From NCBI RefSeq assembly GCF_012939995.1, contig NZ_SPMZ01000002.1:36463-100462 (forward strand): a DNA stretch of 64,000 nt. Direction: 5' to 3'. Source of the stretch: Candidatus Competibacter phosphatis (lineage in GTDB: Bacteria; Pseudomonadota; Gammaproteobacteria; Competibacterales; Competibacteraceae). The position numbers were made by a program, and so were the translations under genes. Of this stretch, positions 20,097 to 30,907 are shown piece after piece. Under the pieces are notes generated by a model. It worked only from the letters and a program-made list of their open reading frames with translations, had not been told where the DNA came from and searched no databases. Position 1 is the stretch's first letter, and every line of letters begins with the position of its first letter.

Positions 20097-21309
20097 ATGT
20101 CCGTCGCTCCCACTGCCACCCCCCCGTCCGCTGGACGGTATCCGCGTGCTCGAACTCGGTCAGTTGCTGGCCGGACCGTTCGCCGGTACCTTGCTGGCCT
20201 ATTTCGGCGCCGAGGTGATCAAGGTCGAGCCACCCGGCGGCGACCCGATCCGGCAATGGCGCATCGTCCGCGACGGCGCGTCGCTGTGGTGGCGCAGTCT
20301 GGGCCGCAATAAGAAGTGCGTGACTCTGAACCTGCGCGATCCCGCCGGCCGTGCGCTAGCCCGGCGGCTGGCGGAACGCTGCGACGTGCTGATCGAGAAC
20401 TTTCGTCCCGGCATCCTGGAAGGTTGGGGCTTGGGACCGGACGATCTGAAGCCGGTCAATCCGGGGCTGATCTTCGCGCGGATTTCCGGTTACGGGCAGG
20501 ATGGCCCTTATGCCGCTCGGCCCGGTTACGCCTCGGTCTGCGAGGGAATCGGCGGACTGCGCTACGTTAACGGCGTGCCCGGCGACCCCCCGGTACGACC
20601 CAATCTCAGCCTGGGCGATACCTTTGCCGGCCTGCATGCGGCCTTCGGCGTGCTGCTGGCGCTGCTCGACCGCCAACGCCGCCCCCCGCACGCCGGCCAG
20701 ACCGTGGATGTGGCACTGTACGAGTCGGTGTTCAATCTGCTGGAAGCGGTGGTGCCAGAATATGACGGCGCCGGCGCAATCCGCGAGCCGTCCGGCTCGA
20801 CCGTGACCGGCATCGTGCCGACCGGCACCTACCGCTGCCGCGACGGTAAGCACGTTATCATCGGCGGTAATGGTGATTCGATTTACAAGCGGCTGATGCA
20901 TGCCACTGGGCGAGCGGATCTGGCCGAAGACCCAAGACTGGCCCACAACGCCGGCCGGGTCGAGCATCAGCAAGAAATCGACACAGCGATCGCCGCCTGG
21001 ACAGCGACGCTGGACATCCGGGAAGCGCTGGCGCGGCTGGAAGCGGCGGAGGTACCGGCGGGGCCAATTTATAATGTGGCGGACATGGTCACCGATCCGC
21101 ATTTTCTGGCGAGGGGCTTGTTCGAGACGGTGGAAATCGACGGCAAGCCACTGAAAATTCCAGCTATTCTTCCGAAGCTGGCGGAAACGCCTGGCGCGAC
21201 CAATTGGCCGGGGCCGGAGATTGGCAGCCATAATATGGAAGTGTTCGGTGGCTTGCTGGGTCTGAGCGCGGCGGAACTAGCGACGCTGAAGGGTCAGGGC
21301 GTCTTTTGA
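20097..21309 (+). CDS. CaiB/BaiF-type CoA-transferase, one frame break near the start
   Basis: Family III CoA-transferase or alpha-methylacyl-CoA racemase type, about 404 residues, moving CoA between carboxylic acids. It shows LDGIRVLELGQLLAGPFAG, AEVIKVEPPGGDPIR, LIENFRPGILEGWGLG and LSLGDTFAGLHA; the Asp of LGD is the expected catalytic residue. The natural ATG at 20097 reads MSVAPTATP, but a seven-C run (20119-20125) shifts the frame; with six C it joins RPLDGIRV. As written the downstream frame can only start at TTG 20086. The substrate is not predictable. It is divergent from the reductase and upstream of pilA, with no clear link to either. Confidence 0.87.
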
Positions 21310-21467
21310 TTCTGACCATTTTTGTCAGCCTACGCCGGTCAGGGTCACTCTTAAACGATACGGATGACGCGTTTATGAGGCCATCCAACCCGGTTCCACA
21401 CAGGAGTGTTATTATTATTCTTTGTTTAACAACATATTAAATAAAATATCCTCATCATTAGGCCGAT

Positions 21468-21483
21468 TGGCACATCCTCTGCA
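21468..21483 (+). promoter_or_regulatory. Sigma54 (RpoN) promoter of pilA
   Basis: TGGCAC-ATCCT-CTGCA has GG and GC dinucleotides exactly 10 nt apart, matching the -24/-12 consensus TGGCAC-N5-TTGCA except for one base. It lies 94 nt before the pilA ATG. Type IV pilin genes of gammaproteobacteria are classically RpoN/PilR-dependent, which agrees. Confidence 0.8.
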
Positions 21484-21576
21484 ACAGGGTACGCGACGGG
21501 ATTGAACGATGATCCCCGAAAACTCCCAAGTCCCCCAACGGGTTTTCATGTAAAAGCGCAAGTTAAGGAGTATCCC

Positions 21577-22035
21577 ATGAAGAAGTTCCAACAAGGCTTT
21601 ACCCTGATCGAACTCATGATCGTCGTGGCGATCATCGGTATTCTGGCGGCCATCGCGATTCCAGCTTATCAAGACTATACAGTTCGCGCCAAGATAACTG
21701 AAGCCGTAAATGCAGCCGCCCCTGCCAAAACTTCGCTCGCCGAATATCTGATCAGCCAAAACGCGTACCCTGCCGATGCTAGTGCAGCCGGTTTCACGAC
21801 CAACATTGATTCCAAGTATGTTCAATCTGTCAAATATAGCGGCGGCACGGCCGGCGGCACAATTAATGTTACTATCAAAGGAGTTGCAGTGGGTGGTGGT
21901 CTAGCCAACAACGATGAAGCGGTTATCCTGAGCCCAATCTGGACGGCTGGTGCCGCTACAGTGGATTGGAAATGTAAAGCTGGCTCAGACTTAACTTCCA
22001 CACTGAAGTATCTGCCGGCCAATTGCCGCAATTAA
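21577..22035 (+). CDS. pilA: Type IV major pilin PilA
   Basis: A 152-residue type IVa prepilin. The short leader MKKFQQG is cleaved before Phe ([20 protein letters not shown]), and Glu at mature position 5 is present. A C-terminal pair of Cys (WKCKAGSDL ... LPANCRN) forms the D-region disulfide loop. The ATG at 21577 has a strong AAGGAG site 7 nt upstream. It follows a sigma54 promoter and ends in a strong hairpin, so it is a single-gene transcript. The next gene encodes a GT-C type membrane protein, a position that in Pseudomonas is held by pilin glycosyltransferases. Confidence 0.95.
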   Translation: MKKFQQGFTLIELMIVVAIIGILAAIAIPAYQDYTVRAKITEAVNAAAPAKTSLAEYLISQNAYPADASAAGFTTNIDSKYVQSVKYSGGTAGGTINVTIKGVAVGGGLANNDEAVILSPIWTAGAATVDWKCKAGSDLTSTLKYLPANCRN

Positions 22036-22061
22036 CCCTTGGAAGTTAACCCACTCCCTGC

Positions 22062-22093
22062 AATCGGGTCTCCTAAAATTAGGAGACCCGATT
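22062..22093 (+). terminator. pilA terminator hairpin
   Basis: A perfect 13-bp inverted repeat, AATCGGGTCTCCT / AGGAGACCCGATT, with the 6-nt loop AAAATT, starts 27 nt after the pilA stop. The following T tract is short (ATTTAACT), so termination may be partial. Confidence 0.8.
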
Positions 22094-22351
22094 TAACTAT
22101 AGAGCTTCAATATCCGCCTGACTCAGGCATTTCCTACACGAATCGTTACATAAAACCCTTCAAGCCATTACAGTCGACACATCGGTAGCAATCAAATTAA
22201 AGCCAAAGAGCCATTTGCAAACCAAGCATCCCTCAGCAGGACTAGGGTTTTACCCATGTTTATTACTGCAAAACCGTAGTCTAAATTAATGCATATTGCG
22301 TGTTTGGTGCAAGGTATCCAATATATTCAAGTTTGCAATAGGTTTGATAGA
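22094..22351 (+). other. Non-coding gap between pilA and the GT-C gene
   Basis: About 260 nt of AT-rich sequence with no convincing gene or RNA. An in-frame ATG at 22289 could extend the next gene by 21 residues, but the extension (MHIACLVQGIQ) does not look like protein of this family. A promoter for the glycosylation island probably lies here. Confidence 0.5.
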
Positions 22352-24337
22352 ATGCATTATTTATTTAGAAAACCTGTTTTGATTTTCGTTACATTAATTG
22401 TTTATCTAAGCACCATATTGGCTTGCTACTGGCTCGGAATCCAAGGTGCGGCCTTCCAATTCGACGACCATCCCAACCTCTCGGTCCTCGGTGATTTTGG
22501 TAGCATCGATTCCTTCCAAAATCTCGTGGTTTATCTTCGGTCCGGTATCGCCGGCCCGACTGGCCGTCCGCTATCGCTACTGTCTTTTCTTCTTGATGGG
22601 CAAATTTGGCCGACCGATCCGCTACCCTTTCTTCGAACCAACGCACTGATCCATGCGGTCAATGGCTTTCTGATCTTCCTTATCGGCGAGCTGCTCCTGG
22701 AGCGAAGTACCGATACTCGCCTCGCCCGCCATGCGATCGTGATCGCTGGACTGGCTGCCATGCTGTGGTTGCTGCATCCCTATTGGGTCTCCACCGTGCT
22801 CTACGCCGTGCAGCGCATGGCGATACTGTCGGCATTCTTCTGTCTGCTGGGATTAGCTCTATATCTCAAGGGTCGAACACTCACTCAAGTTAAGGCAACG
22901 TGCTGGTGTGGCTGGTGGCTGGCAAGCGTGGGAGTGATTTGTGGCACTGGGTTTGCGTCCTTGCCAAGGAGAATGCGGCGGTTCTACCGGTTTTGATCCT
23001 GGTGGTCGAGTGGATGGGGGTACGCCCGCTGTGGCAATTACGGCGCTCGACCCGAATTGAGCGGGCCTGGTTTCTCGTCTTTCTCCTGATTCCGACCATC
23101 ACGCTGCTTGCCTATCTCGGGCATAAGGCACAATTTGGCTCCTTTTTCGAGTTGCGGGATAACCGATTATTCACCCCCTATGAGCGTGTTATCACTCAAC
23201 CAGGCATTCTGTTGAGTTACCTTTACGACCTGTTGATCCCCAAAGCGGGTTACGCGGGCTTGTATCAAGAAAACTATCCGTTCGCCCGTAGCCTAATTTC
23301 ACCGCCGACAACCTTGATTAGCCTGATCTTGGTCGCCAGTCTCGCTGGTCTCGCTGTCTGGTTGCGCAAGCGTCTCCCTCTCGTCGCGCTCGCACTCCTT
23401 TTTTTTTCTGGCCGGTCATCTGATCGAGTCCACCGTCCTGATGCTCGAACTCAAGTTCGAACACCGTAGTTACCTGCCAGCGGCACTGTTGTTCCTGCCT
23501 GTCGCCGCAGCAATTGTGCTTGGACTCCAGCGCCTGCGCTGGGTGGTTGGCACACTGCTAGTCGTGCTACTCGCTGCCTTCACCTTCAATTATGCGGCAC
23601 TGTGGGGACGTCCGATGGATCTGGCCGTCTATTGGGCCGAGCGGAATCCAGATTCCTGCCGCGCCCAGATCGTGGCGGCCAGTCGTCTTGCCAGGAGTGG
23701 GCACAAACAGATATCCCTGGAGCTGTTGCAGCGCGCCACGACCCACCATCCTAACTCACCCGCACTACGTCTGACCTATGCCAGCTTTCTGCAGTCGGAT
23801 GGCGAGACATCGGCTGTAGAAACCGAGGTTCGGGGTGCTGTGGAAGCGATCCGGACTGGTCCCTATGATGCTCATGTCAACATGTTCCTGGAGCCTTTGC
23901 TCGACGACTATTGGGGAAAACTTGCCTCGGCCCTGCCGCGCACAGCGTTGCTGGACATCATCGCCGCATTCGAGAATCGCCCTGAGTACAACCGCTCCAG
24001 CGGCGATCGTCAGAACTATGCCTACGCCCTTGCACGTCTGGAACTCACCGATGGGAATCTACCTGCGGCCTGTGAGCATCTCCTTGCCATACAACGGCAG
24101 TCTGGCCGCATCGGCACCGATCTTGAGATCTTCAGGCTGCTGGCAAGCAAGGGGTATTACGCCGACGCCCATTATTTCCTAACAATGGCTCAGAACAAAA
24201 TTGCACTCGGCACTGCGGCTGGCCTGCGCTTCCCACCCGATTGGTATCGCGCTGAGCTCAAACGTCTTGAACGCAACCTCGCGGAAGATGAGGCGCAATT
24301 CGCCGAGCCTCAAACCGCGATCTGTGGCACTCGATAA
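22352..24337 (+). CDS. GT-C-like polytopic membrane protein with TPR-like C-terminus, two frame breaks
   Basis: A membrane protein of about 660 residues. The N-terminal half has many TM helices and the early-loop acidic motif FDDHPNLSVL, then RPLSLLSFLLDG, NALIHAVNGFLIFL and VSTVLYAVQRMAILSAFF. This pattern is shared by TMTC/DUF1736-like GT-C proteins. The central GHLIESTVLMLELKFEHRSYLP and a soluble helical, TPR-like C-terminus follow. Two breaks must be repaired: one missing base near 22949-22951 (giving GTGVCVLAKENAAVLP) and one extra T in a nine-T run (23399-23407). The position behind pilA suggests a pilin oligosaccharyltransferase; that is inference. It is not a PilO/TfpO homologue by sight. 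Confidence 0.75.
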
Positions 24338-24373
24338 CTGCTACTGATCCATAAACTAAAGTTTCCATCTTCT

Positions 24374-25532
24374 ATGAATATTCTGCTGGTCACCCGTAAC
24401 TTTCCACCCTTGTTAGGTGGCATGGAACGCTTGAACCAATATCTTCTGCAAGAACTGGAGCGAGAATATGACGCTTATCTCGTTGGCCCAAAGGGCGCCA
24501 ACACACATGTAGCGCACCCAGAACGAGTCATCGCCTGTCCCTCGACACCAGTTTCCGTGTTTCTTATTCACGCTGCTGTCAAGGCAGTACGGTCGGCCAG
24601 ACGCTATCGACCGTGCTTGATCATCGCAGGGAGCGGCGTGAATGCTTTGCCAGCTTGGTTGGCAGCGAAAGCTAGTGGAACCCCTTGGGTAGTTTATCTG
24701 CATGGCCTTGATCTGGTGGTAGACAACATCCTTTACCAACAGATTTTTCTACCTATTATCCGTCGTGCTGACGCCTGGTTGGTCAATAGCCATGCTACTG
24801 CACGACTGGCAATTGCCGCTGGTCTAACCGCCAATCGTCTAAGCATTCTCCATCCTGGCGTAGCAATTCCCGAGACTTTGCCATCTAATGACGATGTTCG
24901 AGCTTGGCGAAAACAACACAGTTTCGGCAACCGTCCCCTCTTGCTATCGGTAGGCCGCCTGACAAAACGCAAGGGTCTGCGAGAATTTGTACTTCACGCC
25001 CTACCCACGATTTTAGTGACTCACCCTAAGGCATTGCTCGTCGTGGTTGGAGAGGAGCCTCATGCGGCGCTGACTTCAGCCACAATCGGTATAAATGCTC
25101 TACGCAAAGCAGCCTACCAAACAGGCACGCAAGAAAGCCTAAAAATACTTGGCAACCTATCTGATGAAGAACTAGGGCTAGCCTATCGGGCTGCCTCGGT
25201 GTTGGTTTTTCCGGTTCTCGACATTCCCAACGATGTAGAGGGATTTGGGATGGTGGCTATTGAAGCGGCGGCGCATGGGCTGCCAACTGTGGCTTTTGCA
25301 GTTGGCGGCGTGCCGGATGCCATTGGCAACGGCTGTTCCGGGTGTTTAATACCACCCGGTGACTATCCAGGCATGGCGAAAAAAAGTAATTGAATATCTG
25401 CAAGGAAAATCAGACGCTACCGTAACAGCCTGCCGCACTTTTGCCTCCGGCTTTTCTTGGTCGAGATTTGGGATTGTATTACGTCAATTCTGCCAAGGCT
25501 TGATGGCGTCTTCAGAGAATGGGAGAACATAA
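24374..25532 (+). CDS. Glycosyltransferase family 4, one frame break near the end
   Basis: A GT-B glycosyltransferase of about 385 residues. It has the N-terminal acceptor motif LVTRNFPPLLGGMERLNQYL, the donor-side LLSVGRLTKRKGLREFV and the EX7E-type motif EGFGMVAIEAAAHGLP, typical of GT4 retaining enzymes. As written it stops at 25393 after MAKKSN. A seven-A run (25379-25385) carries one extra base; with six A it continues KKVIEYLQGKSDATVTACR to a stop at 25530-25532. It follows the GT-C gene by 36 nt. Sugar and acceptor cannot be read from sequence. Confidence 0.85.
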
Positions 25533-25534
25533 CG

Positions 25535-25621
25535 GTGAATCAACACGATCATCAGCGAGTCACGCAGCTTTATGATGAGGCGCATTGCCATAATACCGCC
25601 ACCGACACCAAATCTGCATGA
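25535..25621 (+). CDS. Very short ORF, possible gene remnant
   Basis: GTG-started 28-codon ORF (VNQHDHQRVTQLYDEAHCHN...) placed between the GT4 and the flippase. It resembles the N-terminal helix of a longer enzyme and then stops; shifting one base extends it about 38 codons (LHDIHALDRITRTT). It may be a deletion remnant of a gene or a chance reading frame. Confidence 0.25.
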   Translation: MNQHDHQRVTQLYDEAHCHNTATDTKSA

Positions 25622-25665
25622 TATTCATGCTCTTGATCGGATCACACGCACCACTCACTTCCAAA

Positions 25666-26911
25666 ATGCTATTCCTTGCCCATCGCTTGTTCGCCTGGCG
25701 TCCCGGAGCTTATCTGCGTGCTAGTGCGAGGTTGTTGGGCTGGCTGTTAGTACGTGCAGCAGCGCAGGCAACGATAGTGCTGCTGCTCACTCGCACATTG
25801 GGTGCTGATGGTTATGGTCAATTCGTCGCTATCCTAGCTGTAGCCAGCTTCTTCGCCCCTTTAGCAGGATTAGGTTTAGGAAGTGTGCTGCTATGCGATG
25901 GAGCACGGCACTCCGAACGATTACCGGAATTACTGGGCGATACACTGGCATTATGGTGGCGTAGCACGGCGATATTTGCCTTAGCTGCAATAGGCATCTC
26001 GCTATGGTTATTACCCACAGGCATTCACGTCACAGCCGTCCTGGTCTTCACCGTTAGTGAAGTCACCAGTAGCTCGTTGAGCGAGTTGGTCGCACGCATC
26101 GAACAATCACAACATCAAACACAGCATTTCGGAGCTATCTTGAGCGGCCTGATCCTTGTGCGCCTTATGGCTTTAGCAGGGTACACTTTACTCATGCCCC
26201 ATGATGTGAACGGCTGGCTTTGGATTTATGCGGGATCAAGCGGACTCTACGTTTTGGCACTTTGGGTATGGGTGCAGATGCGATGGCGGCCGACACGCTC
26301 CAAAGCGCTCGCCATACACTTGGTGCGCGAAGGTTGGCCCTTTACCGTAGGAGCGCTGTCGCTTCGTTTGCAAGCCGAATTCAACAAACCGGTGTTAGCT
26401 CAATTGGGTTACGCGCAAGTCGGTCATTTCAGTGTTGCCCAACGTGTGGTCGATTTAGCCAGCTTACCACTGCAAGCAATGCAAGAAGCTTTATGGTCCA
26501 GACTGTTTGCGAGTTCCACCCCACGGCGGCGTCTGTGGTTGACCGGCGGCGCTCTCGTCACCCTCGCCTTGTTCAGCGGCGGAGTACTAACCTGGCTGTC
26601 ACCTTGGATACCTCGCATATTTGGAGCAGGATTCGAGGGAACTGTAGAAATCTTACTCGCGTTGGCTTGGCTACCAGCGGTGCAAGTGGTGCGCAACTTA
26701 GCGAGTGCTGCTGTCATTGCCCGTGGCCAGCGCGCCTTTTTTAACCCGAATCTATATCGCCAGCGGTATCGTCAGCGTTGTCTTCAACGGCCTGTTAGTA
26801 CCGCGTTTTGGTTTATCCGGTGCGCTCTGGTCCACTTATCTTAGTGAGGCAGTAGCCCTCGCGGTGCTTTGCTTCCTATTCGCTTCATCGCAGCAGGAAA
26901 CCTTATCATGA
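25666..26911 (+). CDS. Oligosaccharide flippase (Wzx/MATE-like), one frame break
   Basis: A polytopic membrane protein of about 414 residues of the polysaccharide-biosynthesis/Wzx family, which moves lipid-linked sugars across the inner membrane. Hydrophobic segments run the length (LLVRAAAQATIVLLLTRTLG; GQFVAILAVASFFAPLAGLG). The frame is lost at a six-T run (26737-26742); with five T it reads AFLTRIYIASGIVSVVFNGL and ends at 26911. The ATG at 25666 is preferred over 25618 because it directly precedes the amphipathic start. The stop overlaps the next gene's ATG (ATGA). Confidence 0.82.
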
Positions 26912-27679
26912 CTGCCGATCCCTCCCATGAACTCTTCCAAAACTACCTCCGACATTATCAAGCTCATGGTGCCGATCGTGCCCATGTGCCATTTGAACAG
27001 GTCACGCGCTTTCGTCTCGACCGTTTACCGCGTTGGCTAGATCGCATTCCACTCAATGCACACATCCTCGATGCGGGGTGCGCAACCGGGTATTTACTCA
27101 GCCTTCTCTGGGAAACCGGTTATCATAACCTGTCTGGCGTCGAATTGTCTGAGCAGCTTGTTCAAGTCGCCGAGACATCACTCCCGCCTAAGGTGGCCAT
27201 TACTGTCTCGGATATCCGTGACTTTCTCGCCCAAACTTCCGCAGAAACTTTTTGATGTCATTCTATTTCATCATGTGCTGGAGCACATTCCACGTGAGCA
27301 CACGATCACCTTATTACGTGAGTTTCACCGATGTCTGAAGCCAGGAGGATATCTCAATATTAGGGTTCCTAATGCATCCTATTTACTTGCGGGCCACCAT
27401 CTTTTTGGCGATTTCACACACGTTGTGCATTTCAACGAACGCTCGATGCCGCAGGTTCTGGAGGCTGCTGGCTTTGATACAAGACACCTTGAGTTCATCC
27501 ATCATCCACCTCTCTTGTTTTGGTCATGGCAGCACATGGGGCGTGCGTTGTTGCGTTTCTTAAACCGTATGCGTTGGCACCTCCACAGTGTGCTTCACAA
27601 AACGGTTTGTGCATTGATTGAACTGTATCCAATTCCAAAATGCTTCGAATGGGAGCTTGAGGTTCTTGCACGAAAATGA
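26908..27679 (+). CDS. Class I SAM-dependent methyltransferase, one frame break
   Basis: A methyltransferase of about 256 residues. Motif I is ILDAGCATGYLLSLL, the acidic end of strand 2 is GVELS, and the post-motif region is FDVILFHHVLEHIPREH with HRCLKPGGYLNIRVPN. The frame breaks between these at a five-T run (27249-27253): one T fewer joins SAETFDVILFHH. It starts inside the flippase stop and its own stop overlaps the ATG of the GT9 gene. A sugar-modifying methyltransferase is the natural reading in this operon. Confidence 0.83.
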
Positions 27680-28901
27680 TCTCAACCTGGCGGCAGTCGC
27701 TGAATCTTAGCTGGCGCAAATTCAAGCGCTCAATCGAGTGGGTGATTTTTGGATTATTCGATACCGTTGTTCTCTTTCGCCACCCCCCCCAAACCCAATG
27801 AGGCAGTAGTTGCCCTCGTACACGTCGAATTATTAGGCGATTATGTTCTGTGGTGGCCCTATGCCCAAGCCTTGGTTAGATATCTGCGTGATCAAGAGAA
27901 ACAGGTAGTTTTAGTCCTCAACGCAGATGTCTTACCGATAGCCACCAAACATTTTCCCGACTGCACGGTGCTCGGCATTTCCAGAATGCGAGGACTCATG
28001 CGCGCTCTCGAAACTCGCTCGGCATTTCTTCAACGATTGCGCAGAGTAAATGCTGGCGCTATTTATCACGACAGCCATCCGCGCGATGCCCTCATCGGCG
28101 ACGCCGCCGTACGAGCTTTGGCTGCACCAGCTTGGGGGGTTCGACGCGACATTTGCTGATCGCTCTTGGCTTGATCGAACAATTAGTCGCCGGTTGTATA
28201 TCCACCTGTTGCCAATCATGGAAGGGACACATCAGCATCGACGCCACCACGCTTTTATTCAAGCCGTCGGCGTCCCAGACAATTACCTCAAAACACCTTC
28301 CCATTTTGCCGAGGGTTTTGAAGCACCCACCACTAAACCATATTTCGTCATCGCACCCGGATCGAGCCAAAATAAGCGACGTTGGCCAGTGGAGCATTTC
28401 ATCACAATAGCACGGCAGCTTCTGACCAAACACCCACATTGGCATTGCGTGGTGGTAGGCATTCATGAGGAACGAGCACTGGGCGAAGCGATGGCTCAAT
28501 CACTCGGCGAGCGGGTCGATAATCTCGCTGGAAAGACTAATCTGTTAAACTTGATACGTTGGATCGCTCATGCGCAGATGTTGGTGGGAAACGACTCCGC
28601 TGCTGTCCACCTTGCCGCCGCCTGCGGTATCGCTAGTGTAGTTATAGTGGGTGGCGGGCATTATGGCCGCTGTTTTCCTTACGATACCAGCGAAGCATAT
28701 ATTAGGCGTCTACCCCTTACAGTCAGCGAATCCATGAATTGCTTTGGATGCGATTGGAACTGTCGCTACCACATAGGTAGACACTATCCTTTCCCCTGTA
28801 TTGCAGCCATCCCAACGGAGCGTGTGTGGAGCGCAACAGAGTCGCTGTTGTCGTCTGATAACCCTAAAGATAGATGTCTAACGTATCTGGCGCGCATGTA
28901 G
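27676..28901 (+). CDS. Glycosyltransferase family 9 (heptosyltransferase-like), two frame breaks
   Basis: A GT-B family 9 enzyme of about 408 residues, related to ADP-heptose:LPS heptosyltransferases. The start at 27676 (MISTWRQSLNLSWRKFKR) overlaps the methyltransferase stop. An eight-C run (27783-27790) with one extra base separates it from NEAVVALVHVELLGDYVLWW. A six-G run (28134-28139) separates that from FDATFADRSWLD. The C-terminal half has VIAPGSSQNKRRWPVEHF and MLVGNDSAAVHLAAACGI, family landmarks. A Cys-rich CFGCDWNC segment lies near the end. Its stop overlaps the end of the convergent GT2 gene by 24 nt. Confidence 0.83.
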
Positions 28902-29742
28902 ATGGGCTATACGCCAACCTTCAAAATAAGCTTTCAGCGGCACCCCACTCCGATAACGCCAAGCACGTATGCACGCCCTCAGTGCCAAGATAATCGCACG
29001 TCCAAAATACAAAACTCCTTTATCAAACCGGTTCTTAGCCAGCTTGCGCGCTAGCAACCAATGCGCTACCACCATGCGGGACTCATAGAAGGGTGACCCC
29101 ATCCTACTGCTGGCACTGCCTTCGTGGCGCACCCAAACGCCCTCTGATACATGTACCATGCGTTGCCTACCCAAACGATAACCGAGTTCGGCATCCTCGC
29201 CGTACATGAAAAAAGTCCTCGTCGAATAAAGGCGAGGACATACGCTCAGGAGCGATCAGCAGACAGCAACCACTAGCGTGAGGAACACTGGCTGGTAGCG
29301 GTGTCGTCGTAATCAAGCCGAGATGACGTTGATAGTAGGCTGTGCCGATGAGGCGTCCACCATGATCGATGGTGGGATAGGCAATGACAGCCACCGGCGT
29401 TTTAGAAAGTACCTGGCATAGTGTAAACGAGCCCCCCGGCAACAAAACGGCATCGTTGTTGATGAGTAACGCCCATGAGCCGGAAAAGCGCGTAGTGATC
29501 CATGTCAAGCCGTGGTTGACACCAGCAGCGAAGCCCAAATTTACAGGGCTAATTTCGATGGTGACACGATCCTCGCTGTCTAGCAGTTTCCGCAAGGTAT
29601 TTGCAGAAATACCCTCATCTTCCGAATTGTCCCATATCAGAACATGCGCCATACCATCATTGAGCAAACTGCGTATGCACCGATCTGTCCGTACGGCATC
29701 GCGGTAGTTAAGAATCAAGCCAATGATAGGTGGTAAATTCAT
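28878..29742 (-). CDS. Glycosyltransferase family 2, one frame break
   Basis: A GT-A family 2 enzyme of about 287 residues. N-terminal LILNYRDAVRTDRCIRSLLN, then VNLGFAAGVNHGL and the DXD-type NND of LLINNDAVLLPG. The C-terminal part reads MYGEDAELGYRLGRQ with the catalytic ED pair. The two parts are joined when one base is removed from a six-A run on the plus strand (29209-29214), giving LFDEDFFMYGEDAE. It is the last of three minus-strand GT2 genes, convergent with the GT9. Rhamnosyl- or similar transferase; substrate unknown. Confidence 0.82.
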
Positions 29743-29752
29743 AAGCTCTTAC

Positions 29753-30681
29753 TCATCGCGTTCGTGACCGCAATCCATCCCGCATCCCTTGAAACATGGC
29801 TTGTATTTGGATAATACGGTGAGAATCGAAAAGTGCATGTATGGCAAACGTCAAGGCAAGTTTGATTACTGCCCAAAATTTCCAGACCTTGGGTACATAA
29901 GGACGACATATAAGCTTAAGCGCATTACGGAACAAGTAGCGATGACGAAATGGCGAACGGCTTGGCCAAACACGCCAGCCGAACCACCAGTACCGCAAAC
30001 TGCCTTGCCCCATGCGGTGCTTAAAGATCGCATTCGGAATACCCCATAGCGTATATCCCCGAGCTAACACTCGAAACGACCACTCGGTATCCACATGGTC
30101 GATGAATAAGGATTCATCTAAACCGCCTAACCGCAAAAACAAGTCGATAGACACCAACGTGCCGCTGCCATTCAGATTCGTACAGCGCACAGGCTTAGCT
30201 CTAGCGGATGGATAGAGTCGCCGCCATCGCCAGTGTGTTGCCTGATGGAAGCCATGCGACAAATTGGTCGTCGCATCGATCAGCAAGGGGCCAACACACG
30301 CAACAGATTCCCCCTTGTGCTTGTAAATCCTTAAAGCCCGCCACTAGCGCAGCCAGACTGTTAGGTTCTGGTTCACTATCCTGATCGAGCAGTAAACAAA
30401 AAATACGCCGAAGATCGCATATGCCGCGCAAAGGCAACCCCTTGATTGAGTGCTGCCGCCAAACCAATATTGGCCTCATTCACGACGACATGCACATTAG
30501 GCACGGTTGCACATAAGGCATACAACGCTCGCTGAGCATCAGCGGAAGAGGCATTATCGACCAATAGTTTGAGACAATCTCGAGGCAAAGCCTGCAATTG
30601 CGATTGCAAGAGAAGAAAGTCGGGATGAAATGTCACAGTTACCGTAACAAGGTCGGCCCATCGGAAAGTTTCTATCTCCAT
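29753..30681 (-). CDS. Glycosyltransferase family 2, two frame breaks
   Basis: A GT2 enzyme of about 308 residues resembling rhamnosyltransferases. Segments in order: VTVTFHPDFLLLQSQLQALP with DNASSADAQRAL and VVVNEANIGLAAALNQGVAF; LLLDQDSEPEPNSLAALVAG (DXD site); GSGTLVSIDLFLRLGG and LFIDHVDTEWSFRVLARG. Breaks are one extra base in the six-A run 30398-30403 and one in the five-C run 30310-30314; repair gives AYFCLLLDQD and QGESVACVGPLLIDA. The start is 10 nt from nothing recognisable upstream, and the stop is 10 nt before the next GT2. Confidence 0.8.
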
Positions 30682-30907
30682 GTTTCATCGCAAACACACT
30701 GTCGACCACATAGCATCAAAACATCATAATTATCTCAGGATCCAAAAATTATTATTGTCATTGTCTCAGCAGATCCATCAAAAAACACAAGGAAAAGAAT
30801 AGTTACTATCTATAGGGATAACTAAAAATCTTATCCATAAATCAATCTCTCTAACAAAGTCTCCATCCTTATCGAATCACTGTCTATCTTATAACTGATC
30901 ATGACCC

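Noticed and set aside
22289-28901. Reading the glycosylation genes as pseudogenes
   Set aside because: Every break is a single base, mostly in a homopolymer, and all family motifs remain intact on both sides; true decay would show stops, larger deletions and lost motifs.
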